Source: Acidimicrobiia bacterium (GTDB taxonomy: Bacteria; Actinomycetota; Acidimicrobiia; IMCC26256; PALSA-555). Taken from it: DNA of 35,550 nt. A program made the position numbers and the translations under genes. Under the pieces are notes generated by a model, which was not told where the DNA came from, searched no databases, and saw only the letters and a list, made by a program, of their open reading frames with translations. Position 1 is the first letter of the stretch; each line of letters begins with the position of its first letter. Where the stretch lies: positions 1 through 35,550 of the forward strand of contig DASZJD010000045.1 in NCBI GenBank assembly GCA_035948415.1, read 5' to 3'. This document shows positions 7,059 through 15,153 of this stretch, one piece after another.

Positions 7059-7781
7059 GTGCCCGACGACCACCTCACCGTCGCCACGCCGGACGGCGCC
7101 ATGGACGTGTACGAGGCGCGGCCCGAGGATGAGGCCCGCGGGGCGGTGGTGGTGATCCAGGAGGCGTTCGGGGTGAACCGGCACATCGAGGACGTGACGC
7201 GGCGGTTCGCCGCCACCGGGTACCACGCCGTCGCTCCTGCGGTCTTCCACCGCGCCGGGGGCGGCACCATCGACGACTACGACAACCTCGACTTCGCCAA
7301 GATGCTCGCCCTGTTCGAGGGCGTCACCGACGACTCCGTGCTCATGGACGTCGACGCCGCCCTCGGCGTCGTCCGTGACGCCGGCTTCTCGGACGCCCGG
7401 ATCGGCGTGACCGGGTTCTGCTTTGGCGGCCGCGCCGCCTTCCTCGTCTCGGCGCGCCGGGCGCTCGGCGCCGGCGTCAGCTTCTACGGCGGCGGCATCG
7501 TGTCCGCCGGTCACCTCCCCTTCCCGCCGCTCATCGAGGAGGCGGGGAGGCTCCGGACGCCGTGGCTCGGGCTGTTCGGGGACCAGGACACCAGCATCCC
7601 GGTCGAGGACGTCGAGCGCCTGCGGGAGGCCGTGCGCGCGTCCCCGGTCGACACCGACATCGTCCGCTACCCGGACGCCGGGCACGGCTTCCACTGCGAC
7701 GCGCGGGCCAGCTATCACGAGGCCTCGGCCCGCGACGCGTGGGCTCGGGCCCTGGCCTGGTTCGACGCCCACCTGCGCTGA
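7059..7781 (+). CDS. Dienelactone hydrolase family protein
   Basis: A 240-residue alpha/beta hydrolase of the dienelactone hydrolase family. The cysteine nucleophile is in GFCFGG (C121), the acid in FGDQD (D175) and the histidine in AGHGFH (H209); E35 in IQEAFG matches the glutamate that controls the cysteine in this family. All catalytic residues are present, so it should hydrolyse a lactone or ester. It starts with GTG three bases after the dehydrogenase stop and is surely co-transcribed. Together they suggest oxidation followed by lactone or ester cleavage, but the substrate is not evident. Confidence 0.88.
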   Translation: MPDDHLTVATPDGAMDVYEARPEDEARGAVVVIQEAFGVNRHIEDVTRRFAATGYHAVAPAVFHRAGGGTIDDYDNLDFAKMLALFEGVTDDSVLMDVDAALGVVRDAGFSDARIGVTGFCFGGRAAFLVSARRALGAGVSFYGGGIVSAGHLPFPPLIEEAGRLRTPWLGLFGDQDTSIPVEDVERLREAVRASPVDTDIVRYPDAGHGFHCDARASYHEASARDAWARALAWFDAHLR

Positions 7782-7882
7782 CGGGCCCTCGCTGCTGGCC
7801 GGACCCGGGCTTGGCTACAGAGCGCGCGATCGGCCACACTGCGAGTGACTAACGGCGGGGCCGCTCCGACGAGGGAGGCTGG

Positions 7883-8743
7883 GTGAGCGCACGGCGCGTG
7901 ACCGCCCCTGCGCCCCGCGACGTCGATGTCCACGAGCTCACGCTCGAGGCCCGGTGGGCCGCCCGGTGGCAGGGATGGGCCGACTGGCCCCTCACGGCCC
8001 CGATCGTCGCCCTCGCCGGCCTGGCCGTGGCGCTCGACGTCGCCGCGGCCTGGACCGGGACGACGCTCGGCTCGGTCGGGCCGGTGGAGGTCTCGCCCGC
8101 CCTCCCGCTCGCCGCCGCCCTGGTCGCGAGCCTCGGGGTCGCGCGCCTCGGCGCGAGCCGCCGCTCGCTGCTCGCCTGGCGAGAGCTGGCGGTGGGGCTC
8201 GGCGCAGTCGTGGCCCTGGCGACCCTCGGCTACGCCCTCCTGCTCGCCCGACCCGCCGAGGCCGCGGGGCTCCTCGTGGCCGCGCTCGGCGAGGAGCTCG
8301 TGTACCGGCTGGCCGCCGTCCTCGTCGTCGGCGCGCTGTGCGCGCGGCTGCTCCGCCGCGACTGGCGGACGCCGCGGGCGTGGGGCGCCGCGCCGGGCCT
8401 GGTCGCGCTCGGCGTCGGCGCGCTGCTCTTCTCGGTGCTGCCGGGCCACGTCGTCCAGATGACGAACCTGGCCCGCACGGTGCCGTTCGCCAGCCTCGCG
8501 CTCCTGCTCGGGTACACCGTCCTGCGGACCGGCGCCGTGTGGCCCGCCGTGCTCGTGCACGCGCTCCTGAACCTGACCACGATGGCCGCCTGGCGCGGCG
8601 CCAGCCCCGCCGGCGTGCGCCTGGCGATCGCCGCCACCGCGCTCGGGGCGCTGGTGGCGGCGGCCGACATCGCCGGTCGGCGGCTCGGGGTCCGACGGCG
8701 GGTGCCAAGCGTGATCGACCTCTCCGGCCTCCGGCCGGACTGA
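7883..8743 (+). CDS. CPBP family intramembrane glutamic protease
   Basis: A 286-residue membrane protein with about seven hydrophobic segments. The ABI/CPBP signature is present: EELVYR (E137, E138, R142), a FSVLPGH segment ending at H189, and HALLN (H226, N230) near the C-terminus. Members cleave within the membrane in the manner of Rce1 or serve bacteriocin self-immunity. The start is GTG with a GGGAGG-like site about six bases upstream. The next gene is in the same frame and direction after an unusual leader, and the two may be one transcription unit. Confidence 0.85.
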   Translation: MSARRVTAPAPRDVDVHELTLEARWAARWQGWADWPLTAPIVALAGLAVALDVAAAWTGTTLGSVGPVEVSPALPLAAALVASLGVARLGASRRSLLAWRELAVGLGAVVALATLGYALLLARPAEAAGLLVAALGEELVYRLAAVLVVGALCARLLRRDWRTPRAWGAAPGLVALGVGALLFSVLPGHVVQMTNLARTVPFASLALLLGYTVLRTGAVWPAVLVHALLNLTTMAAWRGASPAGVRLAIAATALGALVAAADIAGRRLGVRRRVPSVIDLSGLRPD

Positions 8744-9013
8744 CGCCGCCGTACGCTGCCGCGTAGCGGAGACCGCGCCGCTCGAGCGACGAGTCCGCGG
8801 GCGCGTGGCGGGCCGGGGGGCAGGGACGGCATCGACGACGACGGAGCAGTTTCGAGGAGCGCACCACGCGCTCGCCCCCGGCTGCGTGACCATCCGTGGC
8901 TCGTCGTCGCGACCGCCGGCCTGAGCGCGCTCGAAGCCGGCGTCGTCGCCGCCACCGGCGCGCCCGGCGCGGCCGCGCTCGCGCCCCAAGCCGCCGCTCC
9001 CACCCCGTTCGAC

Positions 9014-10546
9014 GTGTTCCACGACCTGCGGTGGCTGCTCGTGTACCACCATTCGTGGGCGACGTTCGCGCTCGAGGCGCTGGCCCTGCTCGCGGTGCGC
9101 AGCGTGGTCGTGACCGTCCTCGTGCGGTCGGCCTGGCCCGAGTTCGTCGTCCGGCCGCCGTGGCCGGACGAGCTGCGCCGGACCGCCGGCTTCGTCGCCC
9201 TCGTGGCCGTGCTGCTCCTGCCGGTCGCGGTGCTCGCCTTCGGCATGGCCGTCGTCGCGCTGTCGTGGCTCTTCTTCGTGACCGTGCCCGTCGTGCTGAT
9301 GGCGGCGCTGCTCGTCCACCGCGGCGCCGTGTCGCCGGCGTGGTGGCGCGACCGTCCCACCGTCGAGACGGTGTGGGTCCTGTTGGTCGCCTTCGTCGCG
9401 CTGACCGCCGCCGGCGCCGTGCTCGACGCCGCGCCCGTGGCCGCACGGGTGCCGCTCGCCGGGCTCGCGGGGCTCGCCGACGCCTGGTGCTGGCTGCGCC
9501 TCGTCCACGCCGTCGCCGGCGCCCGGCCGCCGGAGCGACGCCGCCGCCCGTTCGTCGTCGTCGCCCTCGCGGGGTTGGTCGCGCTCGTGGTCGGGGGCAC
9601 AGCCGCCGGCTTCGTGGTGTCCGTCGCCGTCGAGGCCGACCGCAGCCCCGTCCCGCCGGTCGCTCGGCAGGCCACGGGCACGCCGGTCCTGATCGTGAAG
9701 GGCTTCAACTCGCAGTGGGACGGCGTGACGCGCCGGTGGGTGCGCGGGAAGCACCGCATCCGCCGGTTCTCGTATCGGGGCCTCGATACTCGCGGGCAGC
9801 CGCGCCCCTACGCCCGCGGCGACACGCACCAGTCCGTCCGCGACCTCGCGCTCGAGCTCGGCCGGCAGGTCGACGCCTTCCACGCCGTGACGCACGAGCC
9901 GGTCGGCATCGTGGCCGAGAGCGAGGGCGCGCTCGTCGCGCTGGCGTACGTGGCCGCCGCCGCCCACGCGCCGGTGCAGGCGGTCGTGGCCCTGAGCCCG
10001 CTGCTGACGCCGGGTCGCGTCTTCTACCCGCCCGTCGGCACCTCGGGGTGGGGGACCGCGGCCGGGAGCGTCCTCGACGGGCTGGCCCGCGCCCTCAGCG
10101 TCGTCGGGCCGGTCGACGTCACCGCCGACACGGCGCTCTTCCGGTCCTTCGCCGACGAAGGCCCGGCGCTGCAGGGACTGGTGCGCTGCGCCACACCCGG
10201 CCGGCGCGAGTTCGCCGTCCTGTCGCTCGACGCGGGCGTCACCGCGCCCGGCCCGGTGACGGTCGGGATCCCGCACGCCGTCGTGCCCGCGTTCCACGGC
10301 GGGCTCCTCGGCGACCACACCACCGCGGCGCTGATCGGCGACATCCTCGACGGCCGGCCGGCGGCGGGCTCCGGCTTCTGGCGCGGGGCGAGCGACGTCG
10401 TCGGCGCGCTCGGCTCGGCGTGGCAGGCGCCGGGCCTCGGTCGCGGCCTCGAGCCCGCGTGGCGCACGCTGCCCGACCCGGGCGACTGCGACGCCGTGCG
10501 CGCCGCGATCCGGCGCTGGATCGGGCCGGTCGCCTCGCCGGGATGA
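9014..10546 (+). CDS. Membrane-anchored alpha/beta hydrolase; start uncertain
   Basis: From the GTG at 9014 the product has 510 residues: about four to five hydrophobic segments in the first 210 (including ALEALALLAVRSVVVTVLV and FVVVALAGLVALVVGG), then a hydrolase domain, probably outside the membrane. That domain opens with PVLIVKGFNSQWDG, has a serine-elbow-like VAESEGA (alanine replaces the first glycine of GxSxG) and a likely histidine in VVPAFHGG. I do not recognise a named family. The frame stays open without a stop back to the end of the CPBP gene, and 8888-9013 encodes a protein-like DHPWLVVATAGLSALEAG segment, yet no ATG, GTG or TTG lies in it. The true start may be ATC at 8831 or CTG at 8882. 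Confidence 0.7.
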   Translation: MFHDLRWLLVYHHSWATFALEALALLAVRSVVVTVLVRSAWPEFVVRPPWPDELRRTAGFVALVAVLLLPVAVLAFGMAVVALSWLFFVTVPVVLMAALLVHRGAVSPAWWRDRPTVETVWVLLVAFVALTAAGAVLDAAPVAARVPLAGLAGLADAWCWLRLVHAVAGARPPERRRRPFVVVALAGLVALVVGGTAAGFVVSVAVEADRSPVPPVARQATGTPVLIVKGFNSQWDGVTRRWVRGKHRIRRFSYRGLDTRGQPRPYARGDTHQSVRDLALELGRQVDAFHAVTHEPVGIVAESEGALVALAYVAAAAHAPVQAVVALSPLLTPGRVFYPPVGTSGWGTAAGSVLDGLARALSVVGPVDVTADTALFRSFADEGPALQGLVRCATPGRREFAVLSLDAGVTAPGPVTVGIPHAVVPAFHGGLLGDHTTAALIGDILDGRPAAGSGFWRGASDVVGALGSAWQAPGLGRGLEPAWRTLPDPGDCDAVRAAIRRWIGPVASPG

Positions 10547-10576
10547 GCGGAGGCGAAGGTCAGAAGGAGGCGGAGG

Positions 10577-11026
10577 TCAGAAGAGGAAGCGGCTCAGCGC
10601 CTCGACCACGCAGGCCGGCTTCTCGCCGCCCTCGATCTCGACCGTGTTGCGCGTGGTGACCTGCACCCCGCCCGGGACGTCCTGGACGTCGATGATCTCG
10701 GCGCCCACCCGGATGCGGGACCCGACGAGCACCGGCGCCGGGAACCGGACCTTGTTTGCCCCGTAGTTGAGGCCCATCGTCGCCGACGGGACGCGCAGGA
10801 GGCCGGGCAGGAACTGGTTCGTGATCGACAGGGTCAGGTAGCCGTGCGCGATCGCCGTCCCGAACGGGCCGTGCTTCGCCCGTTCGGGGTCGACGTGGAT
10901 CCACTGGTGGTCGCCCGTCGCGTCGGCGAAGCGGTCGACGCGCTCCTGGGTGATCTCGACCCAGTCTCCGAACCCGAGATGGGTTCCGACGGCGCGGTGC
11001 AGCCCCTCGGGGGAATCGAACTCCAC
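10577..11026 (-). CDS. MaoC-like (R)-specific enoyl-CoA hydratase
   Basis: A 149-residue single hot-dog-fold hydratase. The hydratase-2 motif reads ATGDHQWIHVDPERA, with catalytic D39 and H44; the usual asparagine between them is Gln. HGYLTLS follows as in the family. The expected reaction is hydration of a trans-2-enoyl-CoA to the (R)-3-hydroxyacyl-CoA. The start GTG at 11026 lies only ten bases after the tnpB stop on the same strand. Its natural promoter region was probably between it and the divergent acyl-CoA dehydrogenase now 1.2 kb away. Expression may now depend on the tnpB transcript or on TAAACT in the tnpB end (12 bases from the GTG). Confidence 0.88.
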   Translation of the reverse strand: MEFDSPEGLHRAVGTHLGFGDWVEITQERVDRFADATGDHQWIHVDPERAKHGPFGTAIAHGYLTLSITNQFLPGLLRVPSATMGLNYGANKVRFPAPVLVGSRIRVGAEIIDVQDVPGGVQVTTRNTVEIEGGEKPACVVEALSRFLF

Positions 11027-11039
11027 GGGTAGTGGGTCA
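11019..11039. repeat. Right arm of inverted repeat flanking tnpB
   Basis: On the minus strand this arm reads TGACCCACTACC, CG, TGGAGTT. Its partner on the plus strand at 12258-12276 reads TGACCCGCTACC, TGGAGTT. Apart from a two-base gap, 18 of 19 positions agree. The arm includes the tnpB TGA stop (11037-11039) and the maoC GTG start (11024-11026). Confidence 0.7.
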
Positions 11040-11049
11040 GTTTAGACCC
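11034..11049 (-). ncRNA. Hairpin at the tnpB 3' end, candidate part of an omega RNA
   Basis: GGGTC (11034-11038) and GACCC (11045-11049) form a five-base-pair stem around a six-base loop at the last codons and stop of tnpB. In characterised TnpB systems the guide (omega) RNA comes from the tnpB 3' end plus the element's right end, and its guide is the flanking DNA. Here the guide would be the first bases of maoC. Only the hairpin is seen; its role is inferred by position. Confidence 0.3.
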
Positions 11050-12251
11050 GGCGCAGCGGTGTGCTGCTGGGCCCTACCGGCCCGGAGGATGTTGCGGGCG
11101 GCGTTGGTGTCGGCGTGGGCGAGATGACCGCACGCCTGGCACTCGAACACGGCGCCGCGCCGGTTCCCGGCTGAGACGTGCCCGCAGTGGGCGCAGGTTC
11201 GGCTGGTGTTGTGGGGGTCGACTGCGATGACGGTCCGACCGGCGCTCTCAGCCTTGTAGGCGATCATCGCGAGCAGGCGTCCCCACCCGGCGTCGTGGAT
11301 ACGACGGTTCAGAACAGTCTTGGCCGCGGCCCCGTTGGGCTGGTAGCCGCCAGCGGGGTCCGGCTTGGGCTTGGGGCGACGGACCAGGTTCGACACCACC
11401 AGGGCCTCATGCGCGATCAGGTCGTGGTCGTCGACGAGGCGGCGGGAGAGCTTGTGCAGCGCGTCGGTGCGGCGGTTGCGGATGTGGCGGTGCGCTTCGG
11501 CGACGCGTTCGGCGGCCCGCCGCCGATGCCTCGAGCCGCGTTGCTTGGTGGCCAGGGCTCGCTGGGCCGACGCGAGCTGGGCGGCGGCGCGGCGAGAAGG
11601 GCGGTCATTGGCCAGCAGGTCCCCGTCACTAGTGGCCACCAGCACCGTGACGCCCAGGTCGATGCCGACCTGGCGGCCCGTCGCCGGGAGCGGTTCGGCG
11701 GGCACGTCCACACAGCGGATGGTGACCCACCAGCGTCGACCCTCGCGCCGCACTGTGATCGCCTTCGCCGTGCCCTTGAGAGGCCGGTGCAGCCGCACCT
11801 TGAGCGCGCCGACCCCGTGCAGGTGGAGACGCCGGGCCGCCTTGTCGAGCCGCCATCCGTTTCGGTCCTCCCACTGCAGCGAGTCCCAGCGGCTCAGCGG
11901 CCGGAACCGTGGGTATCCCGGCCGCTGCCCAGCCTTGGCGCGCCGATAGAACGCGGCGAAGGCCCAGTCCAGGCGGCGCAGCGTCCCCCGACACACCGTC
12001 ACCCCGGCCGCCAGCACCTCCGGGCGCACCGCCCGCAACCCGGTTAGCGTGCGGCACTGCTCCACATAGGAGACCGAGCGGTGCTCCCAGCGCCACGCCC
12101 CTCGACGCTCCTCCAGGGCCGCGTTGTACAGCTCGCACTGCAGGCCCAGCAGCCCGACCAGGGCCGACTCCTGGCGGGCCGTTGGGCTCAACTTGTAGCG
12201 GAACGAACGGCAGCGACCAACCGCCACGACTACAAAGACCAACCACGACAC
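11037..12251 (-). CDS. tnpB: TnpB, RNA-guided endonuclease family (IS200/IS605 or IS607 type)
   Basis: A 404-residue TnpB, ancestor-type relative of Cas12. The N-terminal helix-turn-helix region starts near RSFRYKLSPTARQESAL and continues LQCELYNAALEERRGAWRW. The RuvC catalytic residues are all present: D198 in VGIDLGV, E282 in IAHEALVVSNL and D381 in HADTNAARNIL. The zinc finger has C353, C356, C371 and C374. The protein therefore looks intact and active. No tnpA transposase is in the window, so this is a tnpB-only element. GTG at 12251 is the longest start; GTG at 12227 gives MAVGRCRSFRYKL, closer to the family's usual length. The gene sits exactly between maoC and the divergent dehydrogenase. 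Confidence 0.93.
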   Translation of the reverse strand: MSWLVFVVVAVGRCRSFRYKLSPTARQESALVGLLGLQCELYNAALEERRGAWRWEHRSVSYVEQCRTLTGLRAVRPEVLAAGVTVCRGTLRRLDWAFAAFYRRAKAGQRPGYPRFRPLSRWDSLQWEDRNGWRLDKAARRLHLHGVGALKVRLHRPLKGTAKAITVRREGRRWWVTIRCVDVPAEPLPATGRQVGIDLGVTVLVATSDGDLLANDRPSRRAAAQLASAQRALATKQRGSRHRRRAAERVAEAHRHIRNRRTDALHKLSRRLVDDHDLIAHEALVVSNLVRRPKPKPDPAGGYQPNGAAAKTVLNRRIHDAGWGRLLAMIAYKAESAGRTVIAVDPHNTSRTCAHCGHVSAGNRRGAVFECQACGHLAHADTNAARNILRAGRAQQHTAAPGLN

Positions 12252-12256
12252 CCAAT

Positions 12257-13447
12257 GTGACCCGCTACCTGGAGTTGCGCTTCTCGGCCGCCGACGAGGC
12301 CTTCCGTTGCGAGGCGCGCGACTGGCTCGCCGACCGGCTCTCGGGGGAGTTCGCGGCCGTGCGCGGCCGGGGCGGACCCGGCGACGAGCACCAGCTGTTC
12401 GAGGAGCGGGCGGCGTGGGAGCGGGCCCTCGGAGCGGCGGGCTGGATCGGCATCGGCTGGCCGCGCGAGTACGGCGGCGGCGGGCGGTCCCTCACCCAGC
12501 AGGTCATCTTCTTCGAGGAGTACGCGCGCGCCCAGGGACCCGGCCGGGTCGGGATCGTCGGCGAGGGGCTCCTCGGCCCCACGCTCATCCACTTCGGCAG
12601 CGACGACCAGCGGCGACGGTTCCTCCCCGGGATCCTGGCCGGCACCGAGATCTGGTGCCAGGGCTACTCGGAGCCGAACGCCGGCTCCGACCTCGCCAAC
12701 GTCCAGACCCGAGCCGAGCGGGACGGCGACGAGTGGGTGGTGAGCGGCCAGAAGGTGTGGACGTCGCTCGCCCACTGGGCCGACTGGTGCTTCGTCCTCT
12801 GCCGCACCGACCGCGACGCGCCGCCGCACCGCGGCATCTCGTACCTGTTGGTGCCGATGCGCCAGCCCGGGGTCGACATCCGCCCCATCGCGCAGCTCAC
12901 CGGGACCTCCGAGTTCAACGAGGTGTTCTTCGACCGCGCCCGCACCGACCAGGCCAACGTGGTCGGCGCCGTCGACGACGGCTGGAAGGTCGCCATGGGG
13001 ACCCTGGCCTTCGAGCGGGGCGCGTCGACGCTCGGCCAGCAGCTCAGCTTCGAGAACGAGCTAGCCGACATCCTCGGGCTGGCCCAGAAGCGCGGGCGAG
13101 GCGACGACCCGAACCTCCGCCAGCGGCTCGCAGACGCCTGGATCCGGCTGCGGATCATGCGGTTCAACGCGTTACGGTCGCTCACCGCCCTCGAGCGCGG
13201 CGAGATGACGACGCTGACGAGCGTCCACAAGCTCTACTGGGCCACGCTGCACCGGGACCTCGGCGAGCTGGCGATGGCCGTGCTCGGCGCCGACGGCGCG
13301 GTCGTCGACGCCGGGCCGTACGAGCTGGCGCCGTCGCAGCGACTGTTCCTCTACAGCCGGGCCGACACCATCTACGGCGGCTCGAACCAGATCCAGCGCA
13401 ACGTCATCGGCGAGCGCGCGCTCGGGCTACCGCGGGAGCCCCGATGA
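12257..13447 (+). CDS. ipdE1: Acyl-CoA dehydrogenase, IpdE1 (FadE30)-like
   Basis: A 396-residue acyl-CoA dehydrogenase alpha-type subunit. Family motifs are WCQGYSEPNAGSDLA, SGQKVWTSLAHWADWCFVL and the C-terminal YGGSNQIQRNVIGERALGLP. The sequence closely resembles what I recall of mycobacterial FadE30, now IpdE1, including EFAAVRGRGGPGDEHQLFEER and LTGTSEFNEVFFDRARTD. IpdE1 pairs with IpdE2 (FadE33) as an alpha2beta2 enzyme that desaturates 5-OH-HIP-CoA in steroid ring C/D breakdown. The ipdF gene overlaps its stop by four bases, the same order as in mycobacteria. The GTG start at 12257 has no Shine-Dalgarno and lies at the edge of the tnpB element, so the native start and promoter may have been altered; a natural start may have been (G)TG at 12270. 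Confidence 0.85.
   Translation: MTRYLELRFSAADEAFRCEARDWLADRLSGEFAAVRGRGGPGDEHQLFEERAAWERALGAAGWIGIGWPREYGGGGRSLTQQVIFFEEYARAQGPGRVGIVGEGLLGPTLIHFGSDDQRRRFLPGILAGTEIWCQGYSEPNAGSDLANVQTRAERDGDEWVVSGQKVWTSLAHWADWCFVLCRTDRDAPPHRGISYLLVPMRQPGVDIRPIAQLTGTSEFNEVFFDRARTDQANVVGAVDDGWKVAMGTLAFERGASTLGQQLSFENELADILGLAQKRGRGDDPNLRQRLADAWIRLRIMRFNALRSLTALERGEMTTLTSVHKLYWATLHRDLGELAMAVLGADGAVVDAGPYELAPSQRLFLYSRADTIYGGSNQIQRNVIGERALGLPREPR
12258..12276. repeat. Left arm of inverted repeat flanking tnpB
   Basis: TGACCCGCTACC followed at once by TGGAGTT, the inverted partner of 11019-11039. It overlaps the first codons of the acyl-CoA dehydrogenase. With the element removed, the two 12-bp arms would abut as a palindrome between the two divergent genes, the form of a repressor operator. 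Confidence 0.7.
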
Positions 13448-14223
13448 CGGGAGCGCCCGCCTACCCGGACGCGCACGGCCTGCTCACCGGGCGGGTGGTC
13501 GTCGTCACCGCGGCCGCGGGCACGGGCATCGGGTTCGCCACCGCCCGGCGGTGCGCCGAGGAGGGCGCGACGGTCGTGCTGTCCGACCATCACGCCCGCC
13601 GCCTCGACGAGGCCGCCGACGCGCTCGCGGCGGCGCAGGGTCGCCGGCCCCTCGCCGTGGTGTGCGACGTGACCCGGGAGGACGACGTGCAGCGCCTGCT
13701 GTCGGCGGCGGTCGGCGAGCACGGCGGCGTCGACGTGATGGTGAACAACGCCGGCCTCGGCGGGACCACCGAGCTCGTCGACATGACCGACGAGCAGTGG
13801 CGGGTCGTCCTCGACGTCACCCTGGACGGCACGTTCCGGTGCACGCGCGCCGCGCTGCGGCACATGCTGCCGCGCCAGCGGGGCGTGATCGTGAACAACG
13901 CCTCGGTCCTGGGCTGGCGGGCCCAGGTCGGCCAAGCCCACTACGCCGCCGCGAAGGCCGGGGTGATGGCGCTCACGCGCTGCGCCGCGGTCGAGGCGGC
14001 CCCCCACGGCGTGCGGGTCAACGCGGTGGCGCCGAGCCTGGCCACCCACCCCTTCCTGTCGAAGGTGATCAGCGAGGCGGTGCTCGCCGAGCTCGCCGAC
14101 CGCGAGGCCTTCGGCCGGGGCGCGGAGCCCTGGGAGGTCGCCAACGTCATCGTGTTCCTCGCCAGCGACTACGCCTCCTACATGACCGGTGAGGTGGTGT
14201 CGGTGAGCGCCCAGCATCCGTAG
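13444..14223 (+). CDS. ipdF: SDR oxidoreductase, IpdF-like
   Basis: A 259-residue short-chain dehydrogenase. The nucleotide site is TAAAGTGIG (22-30), then NNAG (101-104) and the catalytic S154, Y167, K171. The opening LLTGRVVVVTAAAGTGIG, the middle NNASVLGWRAQVGQAHYAAA and the end YASYMTGEVVSVSAQHP match my recollection of mycobacterial IpdF (Rv3559c) very well. IpdF acts on the 5-keto/5-hydroxy group of HIP-CoA. The coupling to ipdE1 (ATGA overlap) keeps the mycobacterial pair together. Assignment is strong by sequence and context, but without an alignment. Confidence 0.85.
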   Translation: MTGAPAYPDAHGLLTGRVVVVTAAAGTGIGFATARRCAEEGATVVLSDHHARRLDEAADALAAAQGRRPLAVVCDVTREDDVQRLLSAAVGEHGGVDVMVNNAGLGGTTELVDMTDEQWRVVLDVTLDGTFRCTRAALRHMLPRQRGVIVNNASVLGWRAQVGQAHYAAAKAGVMALTRCAAVEAAPHGVRVNAVAPSLATHPFLSKVISEAVLAELADREAFGRGAEPWEVANVIVFLASDYASYMTGEVVSVSAQHP

Positions 14224-14256
14224 ACGCGCCTCGGCCCTCGCCACCACACTGCTCCC

Positions 14257-15153
14257 ATGGCCGACTGGCTCGTACCGCTCTCGCGTCGGACGAACTTCAT
14301 CGACCGATCCGGCGCCACGCTGACCCCGCGGTTCGAGGTCGTGCGCAACGCGGCGCTGGCCGGCGAGCTGGCGTCGGTCGACGTCGAGGTGCGCGGGGCC
14401 TTGGCCGACGCCGAGCCGGGCGACACGGTCTGGGTGCTGTGGTCCGAGCACGACGTGGGCGTGATGGCGGTCGGACAGGTCCGCCGTCGGCACGCCCGCC
14501 ACGGTGGGGCCCCCGAGCTCTCGGTCGCGCTCGACAAGGCCCGCACCCGTCTCCTCGTGGTCGACCCGATGCCGACGGTGTTCGTGCGACGGTGGATCCC
14601 AGACCTGCGCGGCGGCTCCCGCCTCGACCACCGACCCCGCGCCTACGAGGTCATCCAGTCGTGGGAGCAGGAGCGCGGGGCGCGCGACGACGACCTCCTG
14701 CGCCCGTTGGGGCTCCAGAGCTGGCGCGCCCGAGCCGGGCGGGGCACCGGCGACCGGCCCGTCGACGACCCCGCGCTGGCCTCGGTCGTCCCGTTCCTGC
14801 GGTCGCAGGACTTCGCCGTCGGCGTCGTCGCGAGGGACGGCGGCACCCGGCTGGTGGCGCGGCGCAGCCGCGACCTGCTCGTGATCCACGCCGTCGCCGT
14901 CGATCGCGACCGGGCGGCCACGTACCAGGGCTTCGGGCTGGTCCGGGCCCACCGCTGGTCGATCGAGCGCACCCACGCCGACCTCCACGTGCGGGCGTGG
15001 CCCTGGCTCGTGTACGCGGCCAAGCCGGCGGCGGAGCTCATCGCCTTCCTCGAGGACGAGGGCGTGCTCGTCACGTGGCGTCAGGCCAGCGGCCAGGTCG
15101 AGATGAGCGACCGGTCGAAGCAGCGCTGGTACCGGGACCTCGGCGTGCGCTGA
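14257..15153 (+). CDS. Unknown protein, EVE/PUA-like N-terminal domain
   Basis: A 298-residue soluble protein I do not recognise as a whole. The first ~115 residues recall the EVE (PUA-like) fold: ADWLVPLSRRTNFIDRSG, then GDTVWVLWSEHDVGVMAVGQV with the typical GD-x-V followed by an aromatic strand. EVE domains bind modified bases in DNA or RNA. The remaining ~180 residues contain SWEQERGARDDDLLRPLG and a C-terminal half rich in Trp and Arg without known motifs. The ATG at 14257 is preceded six bases away by CACACT, a weak -10 for a leaderless start. It sits between ipdF and a convergent SDR, unrelated to the catabolic genes around it. The EVE link is an eye-level inference. Confidence 0.55.
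   Translation: MADWLVPLSRRTNFIDRSGATLTPRFEVVRNAALAGELASVDVEVRGALADAEPGDTVWVLWSEHDVGVMAVGQVRRRHARHGGAPELSVALDKARTRLLVVDPMPTVFVRRWIPDLRGGSRLDHRPRAYEVIQSWEQERGARDDDLLRPLGLQSWRARAGRGTGDRPVDDPALASVVPFLRSQDFAVGVVARDGGTRLVARRSRDLLVIHAVAVDRDRAATYQGFGLVRAHRWSIERTHADLHVRAWPWLVYAAKPAAELIAFLEDEGVLVTWRQASGQVEMSDRSKQRWYRDLGVR

Noticed and set aside
5775-7772. A 665-codon open frame on the minus strand
   Set aside because: Antisense to the alcohol dehydrogenase and dienelactone hydrolase, both with complete catalytic motifs.
7715-10318. An 867-codon open frame on the minus strand
   Set aside because: Antisense to the CPBP protease and the membrane hydrolase; composition typical of a shadow frame.
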